Part shown: one piece after another, positions 34,053 through 43,031 of the stretch
How positions within the stretch are numbered: position 1 is the stretch's first letter
Layout of the letters: each line of letters starts with the position of its first letter
DNA from: JBCCIM01 sp045106435
Lineage (GTDB): Bacteria > Bacteroidota > Rhodothermia > Rhodothermales > JAHQVL01
Length of the DNA: 64,000 nucleotides
NCBI GenBank assembly: GCA_045106435.1
Contig: JBGCEN010000084.1
Span: 23,605 to 87,604, forward strand
Reading direction: 5' to 3'
Position numbers and translations under genes: made by a program
Notes under the pieces: model-generated
What the model was told of the DNA's origin: nothing
Seen by the model: the letters and a program-made list of their open reading frames with translations, nothing else
Database searches by the model: none

Positions 34053-34125
34053 TTAAGTAGTCAGTTATTAGTTATCAGTTTTAAGAATTAATTGACCACT
34101 GAGAACTGACCACTGATAACTTAAT
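34053..34125. repeat. TCAGT-type inverted repeat
   Basis: TAGTCAGTTATTAGTTATCA (34056-34075) is complemented by GAACTGACCACTGATAACTT (34102-34121) around an AATTAATT-rich centre, making a hairpin of about 70 nt. It lies between divergent genes and belongs to the family at 4154 and 30495. Confidence 0.65.
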
Positions 34126-34307
34126 GGTTTATTATAAAATTCGATGGAGGAACGATACAATAGTCATGACAGTTTCGTTCTTTGTTGCCACGATTTGTCC
34201 ATTTGGTTTTTTTGTCGTGGCACTTTCGATTAGAAAGCCATATTCATGTAACCCCCGAAGGAGTGGGGCGTACCACTTGAAACCCGAGTGTACATAAACG
34301 TAGCTAG

Positions 34308-34991
34308 ATGTATTCCAATTCTATTCGGCCAGTTACAAATTTTTCAGTTTTTCCGCCGGTTCTAAAGAATCTACTGATAATAAATGGACTGTTCTTCCTG
34401 GCACAAAATCCAGCGGACAGCCCGATTGCAGTGTTTCTTAGAGACTGGCTTGCCCTGTGGCCTATCGGAGCACCTGATCAGATTTATACTGCGCAGGGCT
34501 TGCGGGCTACTGGCGATTTCTGGCCGTGGCAACTGATTACCTACGGTTTTTTGCATGGCGACCTCACGCATATATTGTTTAATATGTTTGCGTTGTGGAT
34601 GTTTGGCGTCCAGATAGAAAATGCCTGGGGGTCGCGTCGGTTTGCAATATTCTATTTTGTATGTGTTGTTGGCGCCGGCTTAATTCAGTTGGCCACCTCG
34701 GTTGGGCAAGGATACTATACTGTCGGTGCCTCCGGGGGAGTGTACGGCATTCTGCTCGCTTTCGGCATGATGTTTCCCAACAACGAGATATTCCTGCTGT
34801 TCTTACCCATTCCAATTAAGGCGAAATGGTTTGTTTTGGGACTGGGTGTGTTTGCCATCTTTGGTGGATTTACCGGAGCTGCTTCGGGGACGGCACACTT
34901 TGCTCACTTGGGCGGCATGGTTTTTGGGTTTCTGGTCATGCAATATTGGCGCGGCAAATTGCCGATCAAACCCGCAGAAAGAATGCTTTAG
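34308..34991 (+). CDS. Rhomboid family intramembrane serine protease
   Basis: A 227-residue six-helix rhomboid protease. HGDLTHILFNMFALW supplies the oxyanion-hole residues (His88, Asn92), VGASGGVYGIL the nucleophile Ser142 in GxSG, and TAHFAHLGGMVFGF the base His200. It cleaves membrane-spanning substrates within the bilayer. It is followed 169 bp downstream by a second rhomboid gene and then an endonuclease/exonuclease/phosphatase gene, all on the same strand. Start ATG at 34308. Confidence 0.93.
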   Translation: MYSNSIRPVTNFSVFPPVLKNLLIINGLFFLAQNPADSPIAVFLRDWLALWPIGAPDQIYTAQGLRATGDFWPWQLITYGFLHGDLTHILFNMFALWMFGVQIENAWGSRRFAIFYFVCVVGAGLIQLATSVGQGYYTVGASGGVYGILLAFGMMFPNNEIFLLFLPIPIKAKWFVLGLGVFAIFGGFTGAASGTAHFAHLGGMVFGFLVMQYWRGKLPIKPAERML

Positions 34992-35160
34992 TAGCTGAAG
35001 TTGTTAAACCATACTCATTTGGTAAACCAAAGCTTATTTAGCGTGTAATAAGTAAGGCATTAGATAAATTGCACATCCAGGTGTGCCCGATTCGTAAAAC
35101 ACCTGAAAACACTGTCTAAATGCATTCACAGCAACAACAACCTCTAAAGATAAACATCCT

Positions 35161-36114
35161 GTGAATCAGCTCAATACATGGTATAGAATGCAGCCGCCGG
35201 CGATTCGGACGCTGTTGACTATCAATGTGGTCATTTATGTATTGTGGTTTTTGCTGCTGCAGCATTTCGATTTTATGCAAGGGTTATTCAACCGCCACCT
35301 TGCGTTACAAGCTGAACCTTCGACCTTTCTTTTCCAGCCGTGGCAACTTATTACATATAATTTCCTGCATCTGGGCACAGATCTAAGCGGTATTTTGCAT
35401 ATTACGTTCAATATGCTGTGGCTTGTCTGGATAGGCAGGGATTACGAAGAATTGCATGGCTCTCACCGATTGCTGGCCGTTTATATTATCGCCGGCATCG
35501 GCGGTGGCATTTTGTCGATTGTGCTTGAAGGGTTATTTCCAGGGGGGAATACTGCAGGTGCTGCAACCAAAGTGATTGTGCATGGCGCTTCAGCTTCTGT
35601 ACTTGGTATTATGATGACCATGGCTATCCTGCATCCTTATAAAAGCGTGGGATTGCTTTTCCTTGGTACGGTTCGCCTGCTGTATATCGTTCTTGGTTTT
35701 CTTGTTATAGATGCCCTCTTCCTGAAGGGAAATGCAGTTGGTGCACATTGGGGCGGCGCTCTATTTGGCTTTTTATTCGCAAAAGCTGAATCTTCGGGTG
35801 TAGATCTTTCCAGTTGGGCGGGCTATTTTTTCAGTGGGAAGTCTCGTAGTAAATCATCGGGAAGTACCGAAAGCCAGGGTGTGATGCAGAAACTGGAAAA
35901 TTGGCTGGCTTCTAAAGGCGATACAAAAGAGCCCCAGCCCAAAAATACGCCGACCCGAGAACGCACCTGGCGGCGTACAGAAGTTGACGTTGAAGTTATT
36001 GAGACGTCTAAGGAGGACGAGGTGGATCGTATTCTAGATAAAATTAGCGCAGAAGGATATGAAGCGCTCACACCAGCAGAAAAGAAAATATTGTATGAGG
36101 CTAGCCGCAAGTAG
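35161..36114 (+). CDS. Rhomboid family intramembrane serine protease with C-terminal cytoplasmic extension
   Basis: A 317-residue rhomboid. The six-helix core holds HITFNMLWLVW, the nucleophile in HGASASVLGI (Ser144, a GxSA variant of GxSG) and the base in VGAHWGGALFGF (His196). A polar tail of about 100 residues follows, ending in DRILDKISAEGYEALTPAEK, a motif frequently attached to rhomboids of this phylum. The GTG start at 35161 gives MNQLNTWYRMQPPAIRTLLT. It is adjacent to the shorter rhomboid and 21 bp upstream of the next gene, so the set is likely co-transcribed. Confidence 0.92.
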   Translation: MNQLNTWYRMQPPAIRTLLTINVVIYVLWFLLLQHFDFMQGLFNRHLALQAEPSTFLFQPWQLITYNFLHLGTDLSGILHITFNMLWLVWIGRDYEELHGSHRLLAVYIIAGIGGGILSIVLEGLFPGGNTAGAATKVIVHGASASVLGIMMTMAILHPYKSVGLLFLGTVRLLYIVLGFLVIDALFLKGNAVGAHWGGALFGFLFAKAESSGVDLSSWAGYFFSGKSRSKSSGSTESQGVMQKLENWLASKGDTKEPQPKNTPTRERTWRRTEVDVEVIETSKEDEVDRILDKISAEGYEALTPAEKKILYEASRK

Positions 36115-36135
36115 GCTAATTTAAACAGGATATTT

Positions 36136-37215
36136 GTGCGACGATTTTTGTGGATTGCCTTTTTGACTTTTGATGCGCTGGTTTTATGCTTGTTTGCAGC
36201 CGGCTATATCGGTCGTTACGTAGATCCTCGCACGTTTTGGTTACCGCAACTCTTTGCTATTGGCTTACCCCTGCTCAGTGTCTTGATCCTAATGGCCACT
36301 GTTGTGTTTGGTGTTGTTAAAAGATGGTTGATGGTTGCGATTCATCTCTCCTTCGCTGTCTTAATAATTATTCGGTTTTCCTCCTTCGAGAGCACGTCTG
36401 TCGGCTCGGATAGTAGCGCTGAAACCCTCCGCATTGCTTCGTATAATTTGGGCCACTTTGAGATTTTCTCCCAGGTAGAACAAGCCAAAAAGCTGGGCGA
36501 AGTGCTTGGATTGCTTTATCCGGATATTTTGGGACTCCAGGAATTTATGGTCCGCTATAGGGGGCGTGAGCTGCGTATCCGCAATTTACCCTATGTAGCA
36601 AATAAACTCGATTCTTTAGGATTTCAGACCGTAGCAACTTCTTTTCACGATGTGCCTACCACCTTTAAACCTGTTTGGTCTCGCCGCGATAAACTGAGTC
36701 AGGAGAAAAAACAACGCGTCAAAATTGGAGAGGAGGGATATGAAGTGATGTCCTTTACGCGCATGCAATTTGAATGGGGGGGCAAAGATGCGGCATTTTA
36801 TAACGTGCATTTAAGAACATTCGGATCGAAAAAGCCGTGGCTGGAAGATAACATGAGCCCACTGAGTCCGAGGTTCTGGTTTTTTTACCTGGCTCAGTAC
36901 AAAGAAGCCTTCAGGTATCGCGCGTGGCAGGCTGAAAAAATCAAGGAGTTTATTTCAAACGAGACCATACCCGTTATCCTGAGTGGAGATTTTAATAGCA
37001 CACCACATAACTGGGCATACTACCATTTGGCTGACGGCTTGAAAGATGTACATGGTGTGGACAACATATGGAAGACCTCCTATCACGTAAGTTTTCCACT
37101 GGCCAAAATAGACCACATGCTTGTGACGCCTGACTGGAAGATTTACGAAGCATCCATTCCACCGCTGGATTATTCTGACCACCGGCCGCTGGTTGCCGTG
37201 CTTGGCTGGCAATAG
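36136..37215 (+). CDS. Endonuclease/exonuclease/phosphatase-family protein, membrane anchored
   Basis: A 359-residue protein. Three N-terminal membrane segments (about 5-82) precede an EEP domain: IASYNLGHFE, DILGLQEF, AAFYNVHLRTF, ILSGDFNST and SDHRPLVAVLG carry the expected Asn, Glu, His, Asp/Asn and Asp-His catalytic residues. The membrane-anchored form is common in Bacteroidetes-like genomes next to rhomboid genes. It could act on phospholipid, nucleotide or nucleic acid; the substrate is unknown. GTG start at 36136. Confidence 0.88.
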   Translation: MRRFLWIAFLTFDALVLCLFAAGYIGRYVDPRTFWLPQLFAIGLPLLSVLILMATVVFGVVKRWLMVAIHLSFAVLIIIRFSSFESTSVGSDSSAETLRIASYNLGHFEIFSQVEQAKKLGEVLGLLYPDILGLQEFMVRYRGRELRIRNLPYVANKLDSLGFQTVATSFHDVPTTFKPVWSRRDKLSQEKKQRVKIGEEGYEVMSFTRMQFEWGGKDAAFYNVHLRTFGSKKPWLEDNMSPLSPRFWFFYLAQYKEAFRYRAWQAEKIKEFISNETIPVILSGDFNSTPHNWAYYHLADGLKDVHGVDNIWKTSYHVSFPLAKIDHMLVTPDWKIYEASIPPLDYSDHRPLVAVLGWQ

Positions 37216-37280
37216 GTTGCCCAGTGTCTGAGTAAGGTTGTGGCAAGTTAATAAACGTCTGGTTTTTCAACACTTGAAGA

Positions 37281-37340
37281 AGAGAGCATAGAGAAAGAGT
37301 GGAAAATTAGATCCTCTCCCCCTCTTTCTCTATGTTCTCT
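37281..37340 (+). terminator. Long terminator-like hairpin
   Basis: AGAGAGCATAGAGAAAGAG (37281-37299) pairs along 19 bp with CTCTTTCTCTATGTTCTCT (37322-37340) with one G-T wobble. There is no long T-run, so it may protect the 3' end rather than terminate alone. The rest of the gap 37216-37651 shows no gene that I trust and should include the ispG promoter. Confidence 0.6.
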
Positions 37341-37651
37341 AACCCTCTTCATGCACGGACTGTCCAAAAATTATCTCGACGCTACACTCGTTTAATTCTC
37401 CTGAATTAGATCATCGCTTTCAACTGTTAAATATCGGTGAGCCGGCGCAACTTGTTCTTCAAAACATGCGTTACTACCGCTGCTATCGCTTCAGTATTTT
37501 TTGCTCTGCCCCTGTAAAGTAGCAGATACGTTACTGAGAGCAGAATATGAACATGGTTGTTCGCCCCTTCTATGGGGTATTTGCAGTAGACCACCGTCTG
37601 AAAAATCTGCAACTTGCGATCATTGAGAATTAAAATATTTGCTAAATCATA

Positions 37652-38734
37652 ATGGAAAGACCACGCCGTCATTCTCGTGCTGTATTTGTAGGTGATGTAC
37701 AGGTTGGGGGAGGAGCCCCTATATCGGTGCAATCAATGACTGTTTCTAAAACACATGATGTAGAAACATGTCTTACTGAGATCGAAGGACTGGCAGCCGC
37801 CGGCGCTGATATTGTTCGTGTTGCAGTGCCAAGGCCCGAGGATGCAGAGGCTTTGCCTGATATTGTGAAAGGCGCAAGTGTGCCTATCGTGGCGGATATT
37901 CATTTTAATTACCAGTATGCCTTGAAGGCGATCGAAGCAGGTATTGCCAAGGTTCGTCTTAATCCGGGTAATATTGGCAAGCCCGAATGGGAGCGCGAAG
38001 TTTTATTGGCTGCCAAGGAGGCGGGTATTCCAATTCGAATTGGCGTCAACTCAGGCTCTTTGGAGCGCGATATTCTGGATAAATACGGATTCCCAAAGCC
38101 AGAAGCCCTCTATGAGAGCGCCATGCGCCATATAGAGATCTGCGCTGCCAATGGTTTTGAAGACATCATTATCTCTGTAAAACATTCAGATGTCTACTTT
38201 ATGATCCAGGCGTACAAGTTGTTGGCTGAGAGAACCGATTTTCCACTGCATTTAGGGGTTACCGAGTCTGGTACGGTGAGCTCCGGGACAGTCAAGAGTT
38301 CTATAGGTATTGGTGCTTTACTCGCCGAAGGAATTGGTGATACCATTCGGGTATCATTGACTGCTGATTCCGTAAATGAAGTAGAAGTTGGGCATCAGAT
38401 TCTGAAATCATTGCGCCTTGGTCGTCCGGGTGTTAATATAATTGCCTGCCCAACCTGTGGCCGGCTCGAAGTTGATCTTTTCAAAATAGCAGAAGATGTA
38501 GAGCAGGCCGTGAAGGCAAGGAAGTTTGATAAAGACCTTAACGTTGCCTTAATGGGTTGCGCTGTGAATGGCCCTGGAGAAGCAGCCGGCGCCGATCTTG
38601 GTGTTGCCTGCGGACGAGGTCGGGCCCACTTATTCAAAAAAGGCAAAATCATCAAAACAATCCCGGAAGACAAGATTGTTGAATCGATTCTCGAAGCTAT
38701 CGAAAACTGGGAAGAGGAAGAAGTACAGGTTTAG
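37652..38734 (+). CDS. ispG: 4-hydroxy-3-methylbut-2-en-1-yl diphosphate synthase
   Basis: A 360-residue [4Fe-4S] enzyme of the MEP pathway that converts MEcPP to HMBPP. The N-terminal TIM barrel starts VGGGAPISVQSMT and has the VRLNPGNIG and GVNSGSLERDI motifs. The C-terminal cluster-binding domain has IIACPTCGR and the third cysteine in ALMGCAVNGPGEA, followed by the conserved DLGVACG. The length is the short, bacterial form without the plant-type insert. The end of the gene overlaps the start region of the following FG-GAP gene. Confidence 0.97.
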   Translation: MERPRRHSRAVFVGDVQVGGGAPISVQSMTVSKTHDVETCLTEIEGLAAAGADIVRVAVPRPEDAEALPDIVKGASVPIVADIHFNYQYALKAIEAGIAKVRLNPGNIGKPEWEREVLLAAKEAGIPIRIGVNSGSLERDILDKYGFPKPEALYESAMRHIEICAANGFEDIIISVKHSDVYFMIQAYKLLAERTDFPLHLGVTESGTVSSGTVKSSIGIGALLAEGIGDTIRVSLTADSVNEVEVGHQILKSLRLGRPGVNIIACPTCGRLEVDLFKIAEDVEQAVKARKFDKDLNVALMGCAVNGPGEAAGADLGVACGRGRAHLFKKGKIIKTIPEDKIVESILEAIENWEEEEVQV

Positions 38735-40280
38735 AGACGTCAAGTCAGATCTTGCTGCTTTTTGTTGGGTTGTCTTATTCTGTTTGATTGCAATGGCTCC
38801 CCGTATGGGGCTAGCCCAATCGATTAAGAAGTTGGTGCCAGATGCCATCATGGCGTCAGATCAATTTGGACGCGCCGTATCTATAAGCGGCAATACATTG
38901 ATCATTGGCGCTAATTTTCACGACGATATTGCGGAAGACGCCGGCGCTGCCTTTGTCTACGAAAAGGAGGGTGCAGATTGGAATCTGTCTGATACAATTG
39001 TATTGACCGAGGGGAGTGACTCTGATGGATTTGGATTTTCGGTAGCTGTAGATGGTGATTTTGCCATTATTGGTGCGCTTGGTGATGATGAAAAAGGGAT
39101 CAATGCCGGCGCTGCCTACATTTTTTTTCGCGATGGTGCTGCCTGGAGCCTGCAAAGTAAACTCACGGCTAATGACGGCACGGCAAACGATGCTTTTGGC
39201 TTCTCTGTGGCAATAAGTGGCGATTTGGCTCTGGTGGGAGCACGAGGCGCGGATGAGCAAGGCAATAGCTCTGGAGCAGCCTATCTATTTGTCAGATCTA
39301 ATACCGGATGGGTTCAGCTGAACAAACTAATGCCCATCAATGGCACCGGCGGTGATTTTTTTGGTACATCTGTAGCACTAAATCAAAACTACGCAGTCAT
39401 AGGTGCGCTGCTCGCCAATGGATTTGATGATAATTCTGGTGCAGCCTATGTGTTCGAAAACCGGGGAGCCATTTGGCTGGAAGCCGGCACCCTGATTGCA
39501 GATGATGGGCGTTCGCTTGACCAATTCGGTGTTTCTGTTGCACTCAGTGGCGATTTAATTGTGGTTGGCGCCCGGTCCAATGATGACAAGGCGCTGGAGG
39601 CCGGTGCAGCATATGTTTTTCGAAAACAAGATGACGGTTTTGCGCAAGTAGATAAATTGCTTGCCATTGACGGCGTTGGGAATGATGCCTTTGGTCAGTC
39701 TGTTTCGCTAGGAGATTCATACATCGTAGTTGGTGCGCCCGGGGATGATGATGCCGGTTCAAGTGCAGGAGCAGCCTATCTTTATGAAGAGAAAAATGGC
39801 GCATGGCTACAGGTTGCAAAACTACGACCCGAAGAAAATCTGACAAACGGAGGGATGGGCGTGGCTGTTGCAGCGAGTGGCACACAAACGGTTGCTGGTG
39901 CCTGGGGAAGCGAAGGGGAAGAAATTGTGCATGGTGCTGCGTTTGTGTTTGATTTATCCACCGTTTTAACTGATCTCGACGTTGAACCATTTATCTCTTC
40001 GCGTCTGCTCAAGCAGTTTGCCGCTTATCCGAACCCGTTTGTTGGATCGGTTTCTATAGAAGCAGTACTGGCTTCGGCAGGTTGGGCAAAGATTGTTGTA
40101 CAGGACGTAAGAGGGCTGGAAATTGCTGTATTGTTTGATGGCTACGCCGTAGAAGGACGCACTGAAGTGTCATGGGATGGCAAGGGGAGAGATGCCAAGC
40201 CTCAGCCGGCCGGCTTGTACTTCCTCTCTGTGATAACCCGGGAGGGGAAAAGATCAATTGGAGTGGTTAAAATCCAATAA
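38676..40280 (+). CDS. Secreted seven-bladed FG-GAP β-propeller protein with T9SS sorting domain
   Basis: About 534 residues. After a hydrophobic signal (LAAFCWVVLFCLIAMAPRMGLAQ) come seven FG-GAP repeats, each of the pattern xDxFGxSVAxSGxxxxVGAxxxDxxxxxxGAAYxF, which would close as one integrin-α-like propeller with Ca2+ sites. The tail starting FAAYPNPFVGSVSIEAV and ending IGVVKIQ is a T9SS sorting domain. The start is uncertain: the signal region has no ATG until 38793, which would cut the signal peptide, so I chose a TTG at 38676 (another at 38679) inside the end of ispG, an overlap of 59 bases. A surface adhesion or binding role is likely. Confidence 0.82.
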   Translation: MLNRFSKLSKTGKRKKYRFRDVKSDLAAFCWVVLFCLIAMAPRMGLAQSIKKLVPDAIMASDQFGRAVSISGNTLIIGANFHDDIAEDAGAAFVYEKEGADWNLSDTIVLTEGSDSDGFGFSVAVDGDFAIIGALGDDEKGINAGAAYIFFRDGAAWSLQSKLTANDGTANDAFGFSVAISGDLALVGARGADEQGNSSGAAYLFVRSNTGWVQLNKLMPINGTGGDFFGTSVALNQNYAVIGALLANGFDDNSGAAYVFENRGAIWLEAGTLIADDGRSLDQFGVSVALSGDLIVVGARSNDDKALEAGAAYVFRKQDDGFAQVDKLLAIDGVGNDAFGQSVSLGDSYIVVGAPGDDDAGSSAGAAYLYEEKNGAWLQVAKLRPEENLTNGGMGVAVAASGTQTVAGAWGSEGEEIVHGAAFVFDLSTVLTDLDVEPFISSRLLKQFAAYPNPFVGSVSIEAVLASAGWAKIVVQDVRGLEIAVLFDGYAVEGRTEVSWDGKGRDAKPQPAGLYFLSVITREGKRSIGVVKIQ

Positions 40281-40339
40281 ATAACCTTCTTCTCTGTATT
40301 GCCACCCATTTGAGGAGAATAGCCACGCCACCTCTATGC

Positions 40340-42745
40340 CTACTCTTGTCGCAAGCTACGGACGGGATCTGTAAGTGCTACGCCGATGGACTGATAACTT
40401 ACGGTAATCAGCGCAATGAGTAGCGACAACACGCCGGCAGCCAGAAATACGCCGGCGCCCATCGTAACCTTGTAAGCAAATCCATCCAACCAGTGATTCA
40501 TGGCGAAATATGAAATGGGTGCACCAACGCTGATGCCGATCAATACGAGCAACGCAAATTCTTTTGAGACAAGCGTTGTTACGTTTAGCAAGGACGCTCC
40601 TAGTACTTTACGAATTCCTATCTCTTTTGTGCGCCCGGCAACAGTTAAGGAGGCGAGGCCAAACAAGCCAAGGCTTGCAACGAGAATGGCAAGAAACGCA
40701 GCATATCCAATAATTTTACTCCAGCGCTGCTCGTTTTGATAAGCTGTATTTAGGTCGTCGTCCAGGAAGCTGTAGGAAAAGGGCACATCAGGTGCAAGCG
40801 ATTGCCAGGTTGCTTCTAGCGCGGCAATGGTCTCTGGCATTTGGTCAGGACTTATTCTGATCAGGAGATTTCGAATGTCTCCCATGAACATAACCATCGG
40901 CTCAACAGACGAATGGAGCGAGCGGAAGTTAAAGTCTTCGATCACTCCTATGACCGTGGGATTATCTGCTGACTGGGGCCCTTGTAGTCCTGAAAGAACT
41001 TCTCCTACAGGTGATGTCCACCCAAATTCCCGAACGAGTGCTTCATTGACAAGCACGGAGTGGGTAGAGTCGCTGGATAAGAAAGGCTGGAAGTCTCTTC
41101 CTGAAGCCAGTTCCATTTCCATAACATCCACAAAAGAGGCATCAACGAAGTACATGTAAACCTCTTTGGAATCACCATTGTAATCAAACTGATTGGCCCA
41201 GTAACCCCGCTCAAAGCTATTGTTTATACCTGTGATGCCAGCAATGTCCGTGCGTTGTTTTAACTCATTTTGGAAAAACGCTTGCGCTCTTTTGCCATCA
41301 ACGCCCTGCGTTTCAATAACCACAACTTGCTCTTTGTTAAATCCAAGATTTTGCTGATTAACATGTTGAAGTTGCTGGAGCATGACAAAGGTGCACACCA
41401 TCAGGAATACAGAAATGGCAAACTGAAAAGTAACCAGAGAGCGGGTCATGAAATTTGCTCCTCCTACTTTCTGTACGTTTTTTATTGCCTGAATAGGTAC
41501 AGCGCGGGAAAGAACCAGTGCGGGATAGCTGCCGGCTATGGCGCCGGTAGCAAGCATGATCAGCAAAGAAGAGAGCACAAGCATCGGACTATTGCGATAA
41601 TCGGTTTCCAGGCTTTGGCCAATCAGGTCGTTAAAAACCGGCAGTAAAAACTCAATGAACAAGAAACTTAGACCGAGTGCCAAAAAGCAAAACATAAAAG
41701 CCTCGCCCCAAAACTGTATCATCAATTGAGATCTATACGCTCCTACAAGTTTTCGAACGCCAACTTCACGAGACCGCCTTGCAGAACGTCCAATGGCCAG
41801 CGTCATAAAGTTGATACAAGCTATCAATAAAATTGCGAGTGCAATCCCGGCCAGAATGTACAGGTTGGTTGGATTGGTAGCCGTGGTAAAATCACTTTCA
41901 ACAGAATTATCCATTCTGATGCTACTTAGAGACTGGATAGAAAACGCACCGTACGTTTGACCCGGGGCATAACCTTGTTCGCGAAGCTCCTCTGGCTCAT
42001 TCGGAAAATAATGGGCCCGGAAGGACGCTAGTTTGTTGGTAAGCGCACTACTAGAAGCGTCTTCTGTAAGTTTTATGAAGGTTGGAAAGCTATCCCATCC
42101 CCATTGTCCAGCCATTCTCTGTACCTGGCTGCTGTTCATAAGAGGAAGGACAATATCGAATTGAATACTTGAATTGGTTGGAGCATCTTTAAGAACGCCG
42201 GCTACAAAAAAATCTTCATATACATCTTTAAGCCGAATACTGAGCCGCTTACCTACAGGGTTTTCTTCACCGAAGTATTTTTGCGCTATGGTTTCAGAAA
42301 GCAGGACGTTATTGAGCGTCGAAAGTGCACTACTCGGATCTCCATGGATCAGAGGAAAGGAAAATACATTGAGGAAGGAAGGATCTGTAAATAGGAGGCT
42401 TTCATCGAAGATGGTCTGCTCTACTTTAACAAATCGCTCATACCGAATAAAACGTACATAGTCTTCTACTTCAGGCAAGTCAGCTTGCATAGCCGGCCCC
42501 ATCGGCATGGCTTGATCGTCATAAATCTCTTCGATGCTGCCATCAGGGTGAAAGTAGGTAGAGTAGACCCGATAGATGCGATCACTGTCTTCGTGAAATT
42601 GATCAAATGACAACTCACTCCGAACGTATAAAGTAATGAGGCAACAAAATGCCAAGCCAAGCGCCAGCCCAAATATGTTTATAAATGCGTATAGCTTTTG
42701 ATTTCGTAAACTCCTGAGAGCAACTTTGAAATAATTAGAAAACAT
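40340..42745 (-). CDS. ABC transporter permease, MacB/FtsX type
   Basis: An 801-residue permease of the duplicated FtsX form. The N-terminal segment LYAFINIFGLALGLAFCCLI is followed by a MacB_PCD periplasmic domain, three membrane segments (about 290-420, including GRSARRSREVGVRKLVGAYR), then a second PCD domain and a second FtsX domain (SLTVAGRTKEIGIRKVLGAS). Such large permeases export lipoproteins, peptides or antibiotics, or transmit mechanical signals, together with an ATPase encoded elsewhere. The partial gene at 1-769 is a paralogue. No ATPase gene is adjacent. Confidence 0.92.
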   Translation of the reverse strand: MFSNYFKVALRSLRNQKLYAFINIFGLALGLAFCCLITLYVRSELSFDQFHEDSDRIYRVYSTYFHPDGSIEEIYDDQAMPMGPAMQADLPEVEDYVRFIRYERFVKVEQTIFDESLLFTDPSFLNVFSFPLIHGDPSSALSTLNNVLLSETIAQKYFGEENPVGKRLSIRLKDVYEDFFVAGVLKDAPTNSSIQFDIVLPLMNSSQVQRMAGQWGWDSFPTFIKLTEDASSSALTNKLASFRAHYFPNEPEELREQGYAPGQTYGAFSIQSLSSIRMDNSVESDFTTATNPTNLYILAGIALAILLIACINFMTLAIGRSARRSREVGVRKLVGAYRSQLMIQFWGEAFMFCFLALGLSFLFIEFLLPVFNDLIGQSLETDYRNSPMLVLSSLLIMLATGAIAGSYPALVLSRAVPIQAIKNVQKVGGANFMTRSLVTFQFAISVFLMVCTFVMLQQLQHVNQQNLGFNKEQVVVIETQGVDGKRAQAFFQNELKQRTDIAGITGINNSFERGYWANQFDYNGDSKEVYMYFVDASFVDVMEMELASGRDFQPFLSSDSTHSVLVNEALVREFGWTSPVGEVLSGLQGPQSADNPTVIGVIEDFNFRSLHSSVEPMVMFMGDIRNLLIRISPDQMPETIAALEATWQSLAPDVPFSYSFLDDDLNTAYQNEQRWSKIIGYAAFLAILVASLGLFGLASLTVAGRTKEIGIRKVLGASLLNVTTLVSKEFALLVLIGISVGAPISYFAMNHWLDGFAYKVTMGAGVFLAAGVLSLLIALITVSYQSIGVALTDPVRSLRQE

Positions 42746-43031
42746 GGATTTCCCCGTAAATATGTATGAGCTGACAGATCCGTATACTTCAAATCAAGTG
42801 CCATTGATTGTAAGTTCAATAAAAACAATGCTAAAGATAGATATTCTGAAGTAAAATGAGCATTGCAATTGTTCGCCTGTGACACAAGAGGTGTTCAATT
42901 ATGAACACTTGCTCAATGCGTAAATTGGAGAGAAATGCCTCTGGAACGGGGGACAAAAATCTGCAGATAGATTAGTAGATTAGAAATCCCCACCACGGGT
43001 CTTGTTTGCCAGAAGTATATCATCAGGTGTC

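Noticed and set aside
37427..37732. 101-codon minus-strand frame upstream of ispG
   Set aside because: It overlaps the start of ispG on the other strand and has no recognised pattern; low-complexity composition.
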